Below, in pieces: positions 1 through 8,568 of a stretch of 41,673 nt of DNA. Both the position numbers and the translations under genes were made by a program. Below the pieces are notes generated by a model. It ran no database searches, was not told where the DNA came from, and worked only from the letters and a program-made list of their open reading frames with translations. The first letter of the stretch is position 1. Every line of letters starts with the position of its first letter. Source of the stretch: an uncultured Oscillospiraceae bacterium (GTDB lineage: Bacteria; Bacillota; Clostridia; Oscillospirales; Oscillospiraceae); NCBI GenBank assembly GCA_947587485.1, contig CANPXZ010000004.1, forward strand, positions 1-41,673. The letters are read 5' to 3'.

Positions 1-241
1 ACGACCGCTTCCTAAAATTTGAGGATTCTTAACTTCGGCCTTAAAAAACTTACACACTTTTCTTGACACTGCCTTCCGGGAAGCCAATGAACGCATTGAC
101 AGTTTCATCTACTTCTACAACCATGAGCGCATCCAGTTAAAGACTGGAGTGGCACCGCTCTCGCTGCGCCACTCCGCTTAAATCTTATTTCCTACACAGG
201 AACCTTTTCTTTTCCCTGTCCTCTTTCCTTGGGGCAGTTCA
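1..241 (+). mobile_element. 3' end of an IS3-family insertion sequence, truncated at window edge
   Basis: Frame 74-181 translates FREANERIDSFIYFYNHERIQLKTGVAPLSLRHSA*, typical of an IS3/IS150-type transposase C-terminus; terminal sequence ...CTTTCCTTGGGGCAGTTCA ends at 241 and is repeated inverted at the other window end. Confidence 0.8.
74..181 (+). pseudogene. IS3-family transposase C-terminal fragment
   Basis: YFYNHERIQLKTGVAP motif; the frame is closed by a TGA at 20-22 and the upstream residues do not look like transposase. Confidence 0.7.
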
Positions 242-243
242 TA
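165..243. repeat. Left copy of a ~79 bp inverted repeat (IS end) matching 41595-41673
   Basis: Reverse complement of 41595-41673 with one mismatch seen by eye (GTCCTCTTTCC vs GTCCACTTTCC). Confidence 0.95.
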
Positions 244-458
244 TCGCCATCCCCAAATATTACTACCTATATAGCGAACAGCTGCTGGAGACGGAGGAAA
301 AGGGTAGGTTCAACGATTTCACGGCCTGCGAGCCGCTGACGAAGGAGTCGGGCAAGCCGCCGGGCTGTATCCAGTACGGCCAGTGCGAGGGTGTATACTC
401 CCAGCACCTGCACATCATCGAGGATCTGCGGGCGGTGGGCAAATGCTTTGCCCAATGA
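243..458 (+). pseudogene. 3' fragment of an unidentified CDS cut by the IS
   Basis: Open frame IAIPKYYYLYSEQLLETEEKGRFNDFTACEPLTKESGKPPGCIQYGQCEGVYSQHLHIIEDLRAVGKCFAQ* begins at the IS boundary without a start codon. Confidence 0.5.
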
Positions 459-521
459 GGAAACGAGCGAAAAAACAGCGGCAAAAGCCCCGTCGATGCG
501 GGGGCGGAAAGGAAATATATC

Positions 522-550
522 TTGCAATAATTGCCTTGCTGTGGTAAGAT
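522..550 (+). promoter_or_regulatory. Putative sigma-A promoter upstream of the operon
   Basis: TTGCAA (522-527), 17 nt spacer, TAAGAT (545-550), ahead of the first CDS. Confidence 0.35.
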
Positions 551-696
551 TAGACGAATAACTATAGCCCAATATGTAGTTTGCTTTTTGCCAATCGAGT
601 ACGACAAATCATCTATTTTGTTATACATGCGCTGTGAGCGTTGCCTCTGAAAGATCAGACGGCCCGATTCTGCGGCTGGGAAGGGACAGGTTAGCG

Positions 697-1683
697 ATGA
701 TATTAACACGGACGCCGTTTCGGGTAAGTTTTGCGGGCGGTGGAAGCGACCTTGCGGAGTATTACGAGCAGCACGGAGGGTGCGTATTGAGCACGAGCAT
801 CAACCGGTACTGCTACATCTCGATCCACCCCTATTTCAACGAGCAGCTGACGCTGCTGAAGTACTCGGAGAACGAGCTGGTGGAGGATCTGTCCCAGATC
901 CGGCACCGGATCTTCAAATGCGTGCTGGGCGAGGCGAAGCTGCACGGAGTAGAGATCGTATCGACGGCGGACGTGCCGGGGGGCACGGGCCTGGGCTCGT
1001 CCAGCACCTTCACGGTGGGGCTTCTGCACGCGGTGACGTGCTACCAGGGGAAGTACTACTCGAAGGAGAAGCTTGCGGCGAAGGCGTGCGAGGTAGAGAT
1101 AGAGAAGCTGGGCAGTCCCATAGGGAAGCAGGATCAGTACGCGGCGGCGTGCGGGGGCCTGAACTACATCCAGTTTCATCGTGATGGAGAGGTATCCGTG
1201 ACGCCGGTGGTGATGAAGGGCAGCGTATACCGGCAGCTGCAGGAGAACCTGGTGATGTACTACACGGGGGAGACGCGATCGGCGAACAGCATATTGAGCG
1301 AGCAGCGTCAGAACACGAAGCAGGAGGACAAGGCGGCGAATCTGGGCGCGATGTGCGCGCTGGCGGAGGAGATGAAGCGGAGTCTGGAGCAGAACGATCT
1401 GACGGGCTTTGGGGAGCTTCTGCACGAGGGCTGGAAGCTGAAGAAGACGCTGGCGCGGGGGATAACGAATCCGGAGATAGACGAGGCGTACGAGACGGCG
1501 ATGAAAAACGGCGCGGTAGGCGGGAAGCTGCTGGGCGCCGGCGGGGGAGGATTTCTGCTGTTTTACTGTCCGAAGGAGAAGCAGGAACAGCTGCGTGTAG
1601 CGCTGCGGATGCGGCCGTTTCCGTTCCGGTTTGAGAAGGACGGCACGACGGTGGCGTACATAGGCGAGAAGTACTGGGATTGA
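697..1683 (+). CDS. hddA: D-glycero-D-manno-heptose 7-phosphate kinase-like GHMP kinase (copy 1)
   Basis: MILTRTPFRVSFAGGGSDLAEYYEQHGG..., VPGGTGLGSSSTFTVGLL, GGKLLGAGGGGFLL; internal ATG of ORF 634-1683. Confidence 0.85.
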   Translation: MILTRTPFRVSFAGGGSDLAEYYEQHGGCVLSTSINRYCYISIHPYFNEQLTLLKYSENELVEDLSQIRHRIFKCVLGEAKLHGVEIVSTADVPGGTGLGSSSTFTVGLLHAVTCYQGKYYSKEKLAAKACEVEIEKLGSPIGKQDQYAAACGGLNYIQFHRDGEVSVTPVVMKGSVYRQLQENLVMYYTGETRSANSILSEQRQNTKQEDKAANLGAMCALAEEMKRSLEQNDLTGFGELLHEGWKLKKTLARGITNPEIDEAYETAMKNGAVGGKLLGAGGGGFLLFYCPKEKQEQLRVALRMRPFPFRFEKDGTTVAYIGEKYWD

Positions 1684-1698
1684 CGGAGGAGCGAGAAG

Positions 1699-2646
1699 AT
1701 GCGGGTGATGGTAGCGGGCGGCGCCGGTTTTATAGGGAGCAACCTGATAGACGCGCTGCTGGAGGCAGGGCACAGTGTGGTGTGCGTGGACAACTACTTC
1801 ATAGGGACGAAGGCGAACATAGCGCATCTGCACGGCAGGGAGGACTTCACGTTTTACGAGAAGGATCTGTCGGACAGAGAAGCGGTAGAGAGGATATTTG
1901 AGAAAGAGAAGATAGATTTTGTATACCACATGGCGGCGAACTCGGACATACAGGCGAGCGCGGGGGCGCCGGAGGTGGAGTACCGAAACACGTACACGAC
2001 GACCTTCAATATTCTGGAGGGGATGCGGAAAAACGGGGTAAAGGGCCTGTTTTTCTGCTCGACGAGCGCGGTATACGGGGACGCGCAGGGAGCGCATGTG
2101 GATGAGAACTACGCGCCCTTGCGTCCGATATCGTACTACGGCGGCTGCAAGCTTGGATGCGAGGGGATCATCAGCGCGTACACGTACATGAACGACATGC
2201 ACACGATGATGTTCCGTTTCCCGAACGTGATCGGGCCGCGGCTTACCCACGGGGCGGTATTCGATTTCATCCGGAAGCTGAAGGCAGATCCCACGCGGCT
2301 GGAGATCCTGGGAGACGGGCACCAGTGCAAGCCATACCTGTACGTAGGGGATCTGGTGGAGTGCATTATGCGGTACACGAAGGACGTGCCGGCGGGCCTG
2401 ACGGTCTACAACGTGGGCGGGGAGAGCCAGAGCACGGTGACGGGGATCGCGCAGATCGTGTGCCGGGAGATGGGCCTGAAGGACGTGACGTTCACGTACA
2501 CGGGCGGCCGGGGCGGCTGGAAGGGAGACGTGCCGGCGTTTGCGTACAATCTGGACAAGATCCATGCGGCTGGGTGGCATGCCAGCATGACCAGCGACGA
2601 AGCTGTGGCGCAGACGGTGAGGGACGTGATCGGATGCAGGCGGTGA
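1699..2646 (+). CDS. NAD-dependent epimerase/dehydratase (extended SDR)
   Basis: MRVMVAGGAGFIGSNLIDALL Rossmann GxxGxxG; YYGGCK active-site-like region. Confidence 0.85.
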   Translation: MRVMVAGGAGFIGSNLIDALLEAGHSVVCVDNYFIGTKANIAHLHGREDFTFYEKDLSDREAVERIFEKEKIDFVYHMAANSDIQASAGAPEVEYRNTYTTTFNILEGMRKNGVKGLFFCSTSAVYGDAQGAHVDENYAPLRPISYYGGCKLGCEGIISAYTYMNDMHTMMFRFPNVIGPRLTHGAVFDFIRKLKADPTRLEILGDGHQCKPYLYVGDLVECIMRYTKDVPAGLTVYNVGGESQSTVTGIAQIVCREMGLKDVTFTYTGGRGGWKGDVPAFAYNLDKIHAAGWHASMTSDEAVAQTVRDVIGCRR

Positions 2647-3950
2647 TCATGGCGGGGGGCAAGGGCACCCGCCTTCGCGCCATTACGAAGGACGAGATCC
2701 CCAAGCCTATGGCGCCGGTATGCAGCAAGCCGATCCTGGCCCGGCAGATCGAGACGCTCCGGGATCAGGGGATCGACGATATCGTGCTGATCGTAGGGTA
2801 TCTGGGAGAGAAGATCCGGGACTGGTTCCAGGACGGCGGGTCCTATGGCGTGCGCATCCGGTATATCGAGGAAGAGGAACCTCTGGGCACGGCGGGGGCG
2901 CTGGCGCTGCTGCCGCCGCTGCTGACGGGGGACAGCTTTTTCCTGGTGTTCGGGGACGTGCTGTTCGATATCGATCTGGGCCGGATGGCGGCGTTCCACC
3001 GGGAGAAGAACGCGGAGGCCACGCTGTTCGTCCATCCCAACAGCCACCCCTTCGACTCGGATCTGGTGGTCTGCGATGATACGGGCCGGGTGACCGGGTT
3101 CGATTCCAAGCATAACGAGCGGAACTACTGGTACGCCAACTGCGTGAACGCTGGGTTCTACCTGATGGACGCGAAGATCTGCGACCGGGTTCCGGAGGCG
3201 AAAAAGACCGACCTGGAAAAAGAGCTCCTGGCTGGCATGATCGCCCAGGGCGCGGCGGTATACGGCTACCGATCCCCGGAGTATATCAAGGACGTGGGCA
3301 CCGTGGAGCGCATCCAGGCCGCGGAGCGGGAGCTGACGGACGGCCTGATCGCGGGCCGCAGTCTTCGGCGCCGGCAGCGGGCGATCTTTCTGGACAGGGA
3401 CGGGACGCTGAACCGGGAGAACGGGCTGGTATACCGGGAGGATCAGTTTGCGCTGGAGGATCGAGCGGCGGAGGCGATCCGGCGCATCAACGGGTCAGGG
3501 TATCTGGCGATCGTGATAACGAACCAGCCGGTGGTGGCCCGGGGCCTGTGCGGGATAGAGGACGTGGAGAATATCCACCGGAAAATGCAGACGCTTTTGG
3601 GCCGGGAGGGGGCGTATCTGGACGGGATAGAGTACTGTCCGCACCACCCGGACAAGGGATACCCGGAGGAAAACCCGGCGTATAAGATCGCGTGCCATTG
3701 CCGCAAGCCGGACACAGGGATGATAGAGCGAGCGGCGGAGCGGTACAACATAGACGTGAGCGCATCGTGGATGGTAGGAGACAGTACGGTGGACGTGCAG
3801 ACGGGAAAGAACGCTGGCACGGGAACAGTGCTGGTACGCACGGGGGTGTCAGGCCGTGACGGGAAGTACGCGGTACGGGCGGACATGGAGTGCGCGGACA
3901 TACTGGAAGCGGTGGAAGAGATACTGAAGAGAGAGGGAGGACAGCGATGA
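2634..3950 (+). CDS. Bifunctional heptose-1-phosphate guanylyltransferase (HddC-like) / heptose-1,7-bisphosphate phosphatase (GmhB-like HAD)
   Basis: N-term MQAVIMAGGKGTRLRAITKDEIPKPMAPV nucleotidyltransferase; C-term AIFLDRDGTLNRENG...YCPHHPDKG...CHCRKPDTGM...MVGDS HAD/GmhB motifs; start overlaps upstream stop. Confidence 0.85.
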   Translation: MQAVIMAGGKGTRLRAITKDEIPKPMAPVCSKPILARQIETLRDQGIDDIVLIVGYLGEKIRDWFQDGGSYGVRIRYIEEEEPLGTAGALALLPPLLTGDSFFLVFGDVLFDIDLGRMAAFHREKNAEATLFVHPNSHPFDSDLVVCDDTGRVTGFDSKHNERNYWYANCVNAGFYLMDAKICDRVPEAKKTDLEKELLAGMIAQGAAVYGYRSPEYIKDVGTVERIQAAERELTDGLIAGRSLRRRQRAIFLDRDGTLNRENGLVYREDQFALEDRAAEAIRRINGSGYLAIVITNQPVVARGLCGIEDVENIHRKMQTLLGREGAYLDGIEYCPHHPDKGYPEENPAYKIACHCRKPDTGMIERAAERYNIDVSASWMVGDSTVDVQTGKNAGTGTVLVRTGVSGRDGKYAVRADMECADILEAVEEILKREGGQR

Positions 3951-4537
3951 CAGACTACAGAGAGCAGATAAAGAGCTATTTGGCGTACGAGCAGGCGACG
4001 CTTGCGGCGCTGGATATAGAGTCGATCAACCAGGCGCTGAACGTCCTGGAGGGGGCATACGAGCGGGGGAGCACCGTGTATATATTCGGAAACGGAGGCA
4101 GCTCCGCGACGGCGTCCCACTACCAGAACGATTTCAACAAGGGCGTGTCGGAGACGCTGGAGAAGAAGTTTGACTTCCGGTGCCTGAACGACAACATCGC
4201 GACGGTGATGGCGGTGGCGAACGACATCGGCTTTGAGGAGGTATTCCGTTACCAGCTGCGGGGTCACCTGAAGGCGGGAGACGTGGTGATGGCGATCTCG
4301 GGAAGCGGAAACTCGGCGAACGTGGTGTTGGCGGCGGAGTACGCGAAGGAGCAGGGGAACGAAGTGATAGGGATCACGGGCTATAACGGAGGGAAGCTGC
4401 GGAAGCTGTGCGACGTATCGCTGCACGCGCCGATCAACAGCATGCAGGTGACGGAGGACATACACATGATCTTCGACCATCTGATGATGAGCGTGATGTG
4501 CAAGAGCTTGGCAGGGATCGATCACTGCAAGGAGTAA
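3947..4537 (+). CDS. gmhA: Phosphoheptose isomerase, SIS domain (copy 1)
   Basis: YIFGNGGSSATASHYQNDFNKG, AISGSGNSANVVLAAEYAKEQG; ATGA overlap with upstream stop. Confidence 0.8.
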   Translation: MTDYREQIKSYLAYEQATLAALDIESINQALNVLEGAYERGSTVYIFGNGGSSATASHYQNDFNKGVSETLEKKFDFRCLNDNIATVMAVANDIGFEEVFRYQLRGHLKAGDVVMAISGSGNSANVVLAAEYAKEQGNEVIGITGYNGGKLRKLCDVSLHAPINSMQVTEDIHMIFDHLMMSVMCKSLAGIDHCKE

Positions 4538-4556
4538 GGGACAGGAGAGGAAGCAA

Positions 4557-6878
4557 ATGGCGCCGAAGATATCGGTGGTACTGCCCATAAACAACAGTGC
4601 CAAGTACCTGACCCGGGCGATAGACAGTATAGAGGAGCAGACGTTCGGGGACTGGGAACTGCTGGCGGTGAACGAAGCGGGGTCGCAGGACGGGTCGGCG
4701 GAGATAGTGAAGATGTACAGCCGCCGGGACGAAAGGATACGGCTGCTGCAAAACGAGCAGCCTCTGGGCCTGGCGGAGTCGCTGAACCGTGGCATACGGG
4801 AGAGCACAGGGGAGTATATAGCGCGGATGGACGCGGACGATATCTCGCACCGGGATCGGTTTGCCAAGCAGTATGCGTATATGCAGGCGCACCCGGAGGT
4901 AGGGGTGTGCGGAACGTACCAGCGGCACTTTGGGGGAAAGAAGGAGTGGACGCACCGGCCGCCGGAGAGCCCGGAGGACATGAAGGCGGCGCTGCTGTTT
5001 CACTGCAACATCTGCCACTCGACGGTGATGCTGCGGCGGAGCGTATTTGTGGCCAACGGATTATATTACGACGGCAGATACAAGGCGGAGGATTTCGAGC
5101 TGTGGAGCCGGGCGGTGGGCGTGACGGCGTTCGCCACGATCCCCGAGGTGCTGGAGGAGAAAGGAAAGAGCAGCCGGGATAAGAGCTGGAACGACGGACA
5201 GATCACAGCGCGCATGCTGCGGACGATGCTGGGCATCGAGCTTGCAGAAGAGCAAACAGCGTGTTTTCAGCGTCCAGAACTAAATAAAGAAGAACGTAAA
5301 CAGTTCAAATCGCTCCTTTGGGAGGTATATAACAGGAACGAAGAGCGGCAGGTATTTGCGCGCGAGAGCCTGGTGAACATGCTGTGCACGGAGTGGCGGT
5401 ATGTGACGGGGCGTGGAGAGCGTCTGTGGAGCGGCGAGCGGTATGTGCAGACGATAGAGCAGGCGCTGGACGAGAAGGCGCCTGTGCCCGAAGAGCGCAA
5501 GAGCGTGCCGGAGAGAGTGAAGGCGGGCGTGGCGGCGCGGCTGCGCCGGAGCCTGGACATGGAGGGCCAGCGGAAGCGGATCGTGCAGGACGTGGAGAAG
5601 CGGCTGGGGAAGCTGGAGACGAAGCTGACGCGGCAGGCGGAGCGGCGGACAGGGGAACTGTCGGCACAGCTCCGGGAGCAGGCCCAGGCACTGGCACAGG
5701 TGCAGGCGCAGGCGGACAAGCCGGCGCCGGAGCCGCCCCAATGGGAGAGAGTATATCTTCCATACCGCGCGGGAGAGAAGCTGCGCGCGGGCGTACTGGT
5801 GACGTCGGCGGCGGACTGGCCTACGCTGGAGAGCGTATGGCGCGCGCTGGCGCAGGATGGCCGGACGGAGGCGGCGCTGTACGTCTACGGCAGCCAGGCG
5901 CGGGAGTATATGGAGAGCATAGGGGAGAGGTATGCGCCGGCGGAGCAGTATACGCTGGCGGAGGCCAGGCCCCATGTACTCATACGGCGGATCAGCAAGG
6001 CGAAGCTGCCGGTATATCTGCAGAGCGAGAAGCTGAGTCGGCTGGGGATACGGCAGTGCTGCATACCGGAGCAGTTTCCGGTATGCGCGCAGAGCGAGCA
6101 GAGCGCGGCGGAGCGCCAGGCTTGGGGCGTATTCACCAGCTCGGGGCGCGTACAGTATGACCACATCTGCCAGAGCGAGGCGGGATGGGAGAACGAGCGC
6201 GGCGCGGGAGCGCCGATCCTGGACGGCCTGCGCCGGAGGGAGTCGTACCCGCTGGAAGAAAAGGTGCGCCATCGTATAGGCGCCCGGAAGCTGGTGGTGA
6301 TGTATATCCACGGGCCGGAAGCGGACGAGGCCAGCCGGCTGCCCCAGGCGGACATAGACGAGTATACGGCGTTTATAACGGGCGCTGTGGCCCGGTGGAA
6401 GAGTTATTTCTTCCTGGTGCTGCTGGGAGAAGACTTTGCGCAGCGGTGCAGCGCGTACGGCCTGGAGAAGAACGGCGCCGCGCTGCAAGAGGCGATAGAG
6501 GCGGCGGAGAACGCGGCGCTGTATACAGGCGCGGATCACCGGCGGGCGCTGTATGGCGCGGCGTATGTGATAGCGGACAGGTCGGACATGCTGCTGGAGA
6601 GCGCGGCGGCGGGCATACCGGCGCTTTATATGCACAGCTTTTACTGCCGGGATCGGCTGCTGCCGGGGATAGAGCCGGTGTATGAGAGTCTGTACCAGGG
6701 CACGTGCCGGTATGACATGGACATGTACCTGGACATGGTGGGAGAGAAGAGCGGCGACTACAAGGCGGAGGAACGGCGGCGCGCGGCGCGGGCGAGTCTT
6801 CCGGCGGCGGACGGGGAGAACGGCCGGCGCGTGTTGGAGTCGGTGCTGGAGGCCATGGCGGAGGAGGCGGCGAGGTAG
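4557..6878 (+). CDS. Multidomain transferase: GT2 + coiled coil + TagB/CDP-glycerol glycerophosphotransferase-like GT-B domain
   Basis: PKISVVLPINNSAKYLTRAIDSIEEQTF...ARMDADD (GT2); Arg/Glu-rich helical middle; C-term VIADRSDMLLESAAAGIPALYMHSF resembles Glyphos_transf. Confidence 0.7.
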   Translation: MAPKISVVLPINNSAKYLTRAIDSIEEQTFGDWELLAVNEAGSQDGSAEIVKMYSRRDERIRLLQNEQPLGLAESLNRGIRESTGEYIARMDADDISHRDRFAKQYAYMQAHPEVGVCGTYQRHFGGKKEWTHRPPESPEDMKAALLFHCNICHSTVMLRRSVFVANGLYYDGRYKAEDFELWSRAVGVTAFATIPEVLEEKGKSSRDKSWNDGQITARMLRTMLGIELAEEQTACFQRPELNKEERKQFKSLLWEVYNRNEERQVFARESLVNMLCTEWRYVTGRGERLWSGERYVQTIEQALDEKAPVPEERKSVPERVKAGVAARLRRSLDMEGQRKRIVQDVEKRLGKLETKLTRQAERRTGELSAQLREQAQALAQVQAQADKPAPEPPQWERVYLPYRAGEKLRAGVLVTSAADWPTLESVWRALAQDGRTEAALYVYGSQAREYMESIGERYAPAEQYTLAEARPHVLIRRISKAKLPVYLQSEKLSRLGIRQCCIPEQFPVCAQSEQSAAERQAWGVFTSSGRVQYDHICQSEAGWENERGAGAPILDGLRRRESYPLEEKVRHRIGARKLVVMYIHGPEADEASRLPQADIDEYTAFITGAVARWKSYFFLVLLGEDFAQRCSAYGLEKNGAALQEAIEAAENAALYTGADHRRALYGAAYVIADRSDMLLESAAAGIPALYMHSFYCRDRLLPGIEPVYESLYQGTCRYDMDMYLDMVGEKSGDYKAEERRRAARASLPAADGENGRRVLESVLEAMAEEAAR

Positions 6879-6879
6879 T

Positions 6880-7881
6880 ATGCCAGAGATATCCGTGGTG
6901 ATGCCGGTATACAACGGCGCGCAGTATCTGCCGGAGGCGATAGAGAGCGTACTGGATCAGAGCTATGGGGACTTTGAGTATCTCATCGTGTGCGAGCACG
7001 GGAGCGACGAGGCGAGCATGGCGGTCGTGGAGGGGTACGCGGCGAAGGACGAGCGGATACGCCTGATACGAAACGAGCGGCGGCTGGGCATAGCGGCGTC
7101 GCTGAACGTGGGCCTGGCCGCGGCACAGGGCCGATACATTGCCCGGATGGACGGGGACGATGTGTCCGGCCGGCGGCGGTTCGAGGTACAGCGGCAGTTT
7201 CTGGAGAGCTATCCGGAGATAGGCGTGTGCGGGATACACCCCCGGGTGCTGTACCCGGCGGACAAGCCGGGGGATTTTCTGCTCGATTACGGAACCGATC
7301 CGGAGCAGATGGAGAGCGACCTGCTGTTCTTCATCCCCATGCGGCACCCGAGTGTGATGTTCCGTGGAGAGCTGACAAGGACGTGCGCCTATGACGAGAC
7401 GCTGGCGGGGGGAGAGGAATACAGCTTCTTCTACCGGATGAGTTTGCAGACGAAGCTGGGCAATATCCCTGATCCGACGCTGTTTTCCTACCGGCGCACG
7501 GGGGAGAACGCCTCCCGGGTATATCTGGCGCGGGACACCTTTATCCGGCGGGAGACGATGCGGGAGATCTTTCGTCAGCAGCTGGGGATGGAGTTTGAAA
7601 ACCGCCAGATGGACATACTAAATTTTTTGGGGAACACGGCGTACGACGATCTGAAGAAGGAGCAGTATCCGGCGGTGGTAGAGCAGCTGGAGCGACTGCT
7701 GGAGCAGATAGAGGAGCAGAACGAACGGAAGGGCGTATACCGGCCGGCATGTCTGCGCAAGACGCTGGAGCACCGATGGTTTCGGGAGAAGCGGCGGCTG
7801 CGTCTGATGATGAAGGGGCAGCTGACGGAGGCGGTGGAGAGGGCGTTGGCGGAGAGCCGGTATGCCAGCGTGTGGTTCTGA
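6880..7881 (+). CDS. Glycosyltransferase family 2
   Basis: PEISVVMPVYNGAQYLPEAIESVLDQSYGDFEYLIV...RYIARMDGDD. Confidence 0.85.
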   Translation: MPEISVVMPVYNGAQYLPEAIESVLDQSYGDFEYLIVCEHGSDEASMAVVEGYAAKDERIRLIRNERRLGIAASLNVGLAAAQGRYIARMDGDDVSGRRRFEVQRQFLESYPEIGVCGIHPRVLYPADKPGDFLLDYGTDPEQMESDLLFFIPMRHPSVMFRGELTRTCAYDETLAGGEEYSFFYRMSLQTKLGNIPDPTLFSYRRTGENASRVYLARDTFIRRETMREIFRQQLGMEFENRQMDILNFLGNTAYDDLKKEQYPAVVEQLERLLEQIEEQNERKGVYRPACLRKTLEHRWFREKRRLRLMMKGQLTEAVERALAESRYASVWF

Positions 7882-7894
7882 AGGAGAGGAAGAG

Positions 7895-8530
7895 ATGGAC
7901 AAGCAGGTGAGACGGCAGATCCGGGTGAAGAACTGGCGGCTATGGGCGCTGGCGGGGATAGCGATCCTGACGTTGGTATACACGTTCCTGCGGCAGGCGC
8001 CCATAGGGGAGAGGACGATAACCCTGACGGCGCGTGGAGAGCAGGAGAGCGTGGCGGACGGGAGCGAGATCTGGCTCCGGCGGGTGGAGATAGACGGAAA
8101 GGAATACGCGCCGGAGGAAGTGTTCACCGGCAAGTGGATCGAGGAAAAGGGATACTACGTCTGGCGTACATACGACCGGGTGGAGGGAATGACGGACAGC
8201 CTGACGGCCACATTCCCGGGGGACGCGGACGTGGATATGTACTTTGAGTCGAACCGGTGGCGGGGGATCCTGCGGGTGCAGGACGGGTGTATTCTGCCGC
8301 GGCTTTACAGGGTGAACTGCTACCGGGACACGGGCGCGGGGGACGAGCTTATCAGCTACAAGCAGACCAGAATGGCTCCCGGCATCCTCCGGGCCGCCAG
8401 ACTGCTGCTGTTCTACGCGACGGCCTGGATTCTCATTACGGAGATACGCCAGCGGGTTTTGAATAGAAGACGCATGCTTGAGCAAAAGACGGTGTCAAAA
8501 AAGCCGGTTCCAAGCGATCCGGACGTCTGA
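7895..8530 (+). CDS. Membrane protein with TM - extracytoplasmic beta-rich domain - TM (module copy 1)
   Basis: N-term TM, ERTITLTARGEQ...SEIWLRRVEIDGKEY...GKWIEEKGYYVWR domain, C-term TM; homologous to N-term of 16236-18347. Confidence 0.7.
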   Translation: MDKQVRRQIRVKNWRLWALAGIAILTLVYTFLRQAPIGERTITLTARGEQESVADGSEIWLRRVEIDGKEYAPEEVFTGKWIEEKGYYVWRTYDRVEGMTDSLTATFPGDADVDMYFESNRWRGILRVQDGCILPRLYRVNCYRDTGAGDELISYKQTRMAPGILRAARLLLFYATAWILITEIRQRVLNRRRMLEQKTVSKKPVPSDPDV

Positions 8531-8568
8531 ATCTGTATGCAAGTAGAGAAGAGTGGAGGAAATAAACC

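Noticed and set aside
703-2580. 625-aa antisense ORF
   Set aside because: Arg/His/Leu-rich translation without recognisable motifs; shadow of the G-biased codon usage of hddA/SDR on the + strand.
2641-2660. G6 runs in hddA (~969), hddC (~2651), GT2 (~7407), SDR (~19374) and FAD enzyme (~21211) as switches
   Set aside because: All encode conserved Gly-Gly motifs in frame and are shorter; not counted as contingency loci.
5280-6914. 544-aa antisense ORF and other long antisense ORFs (e.g. 31928-33406, 33432-34433, 34729-36414)
   Set aside because: No family signatures; they oppose well-supported CDSs in GC-rich sequence.
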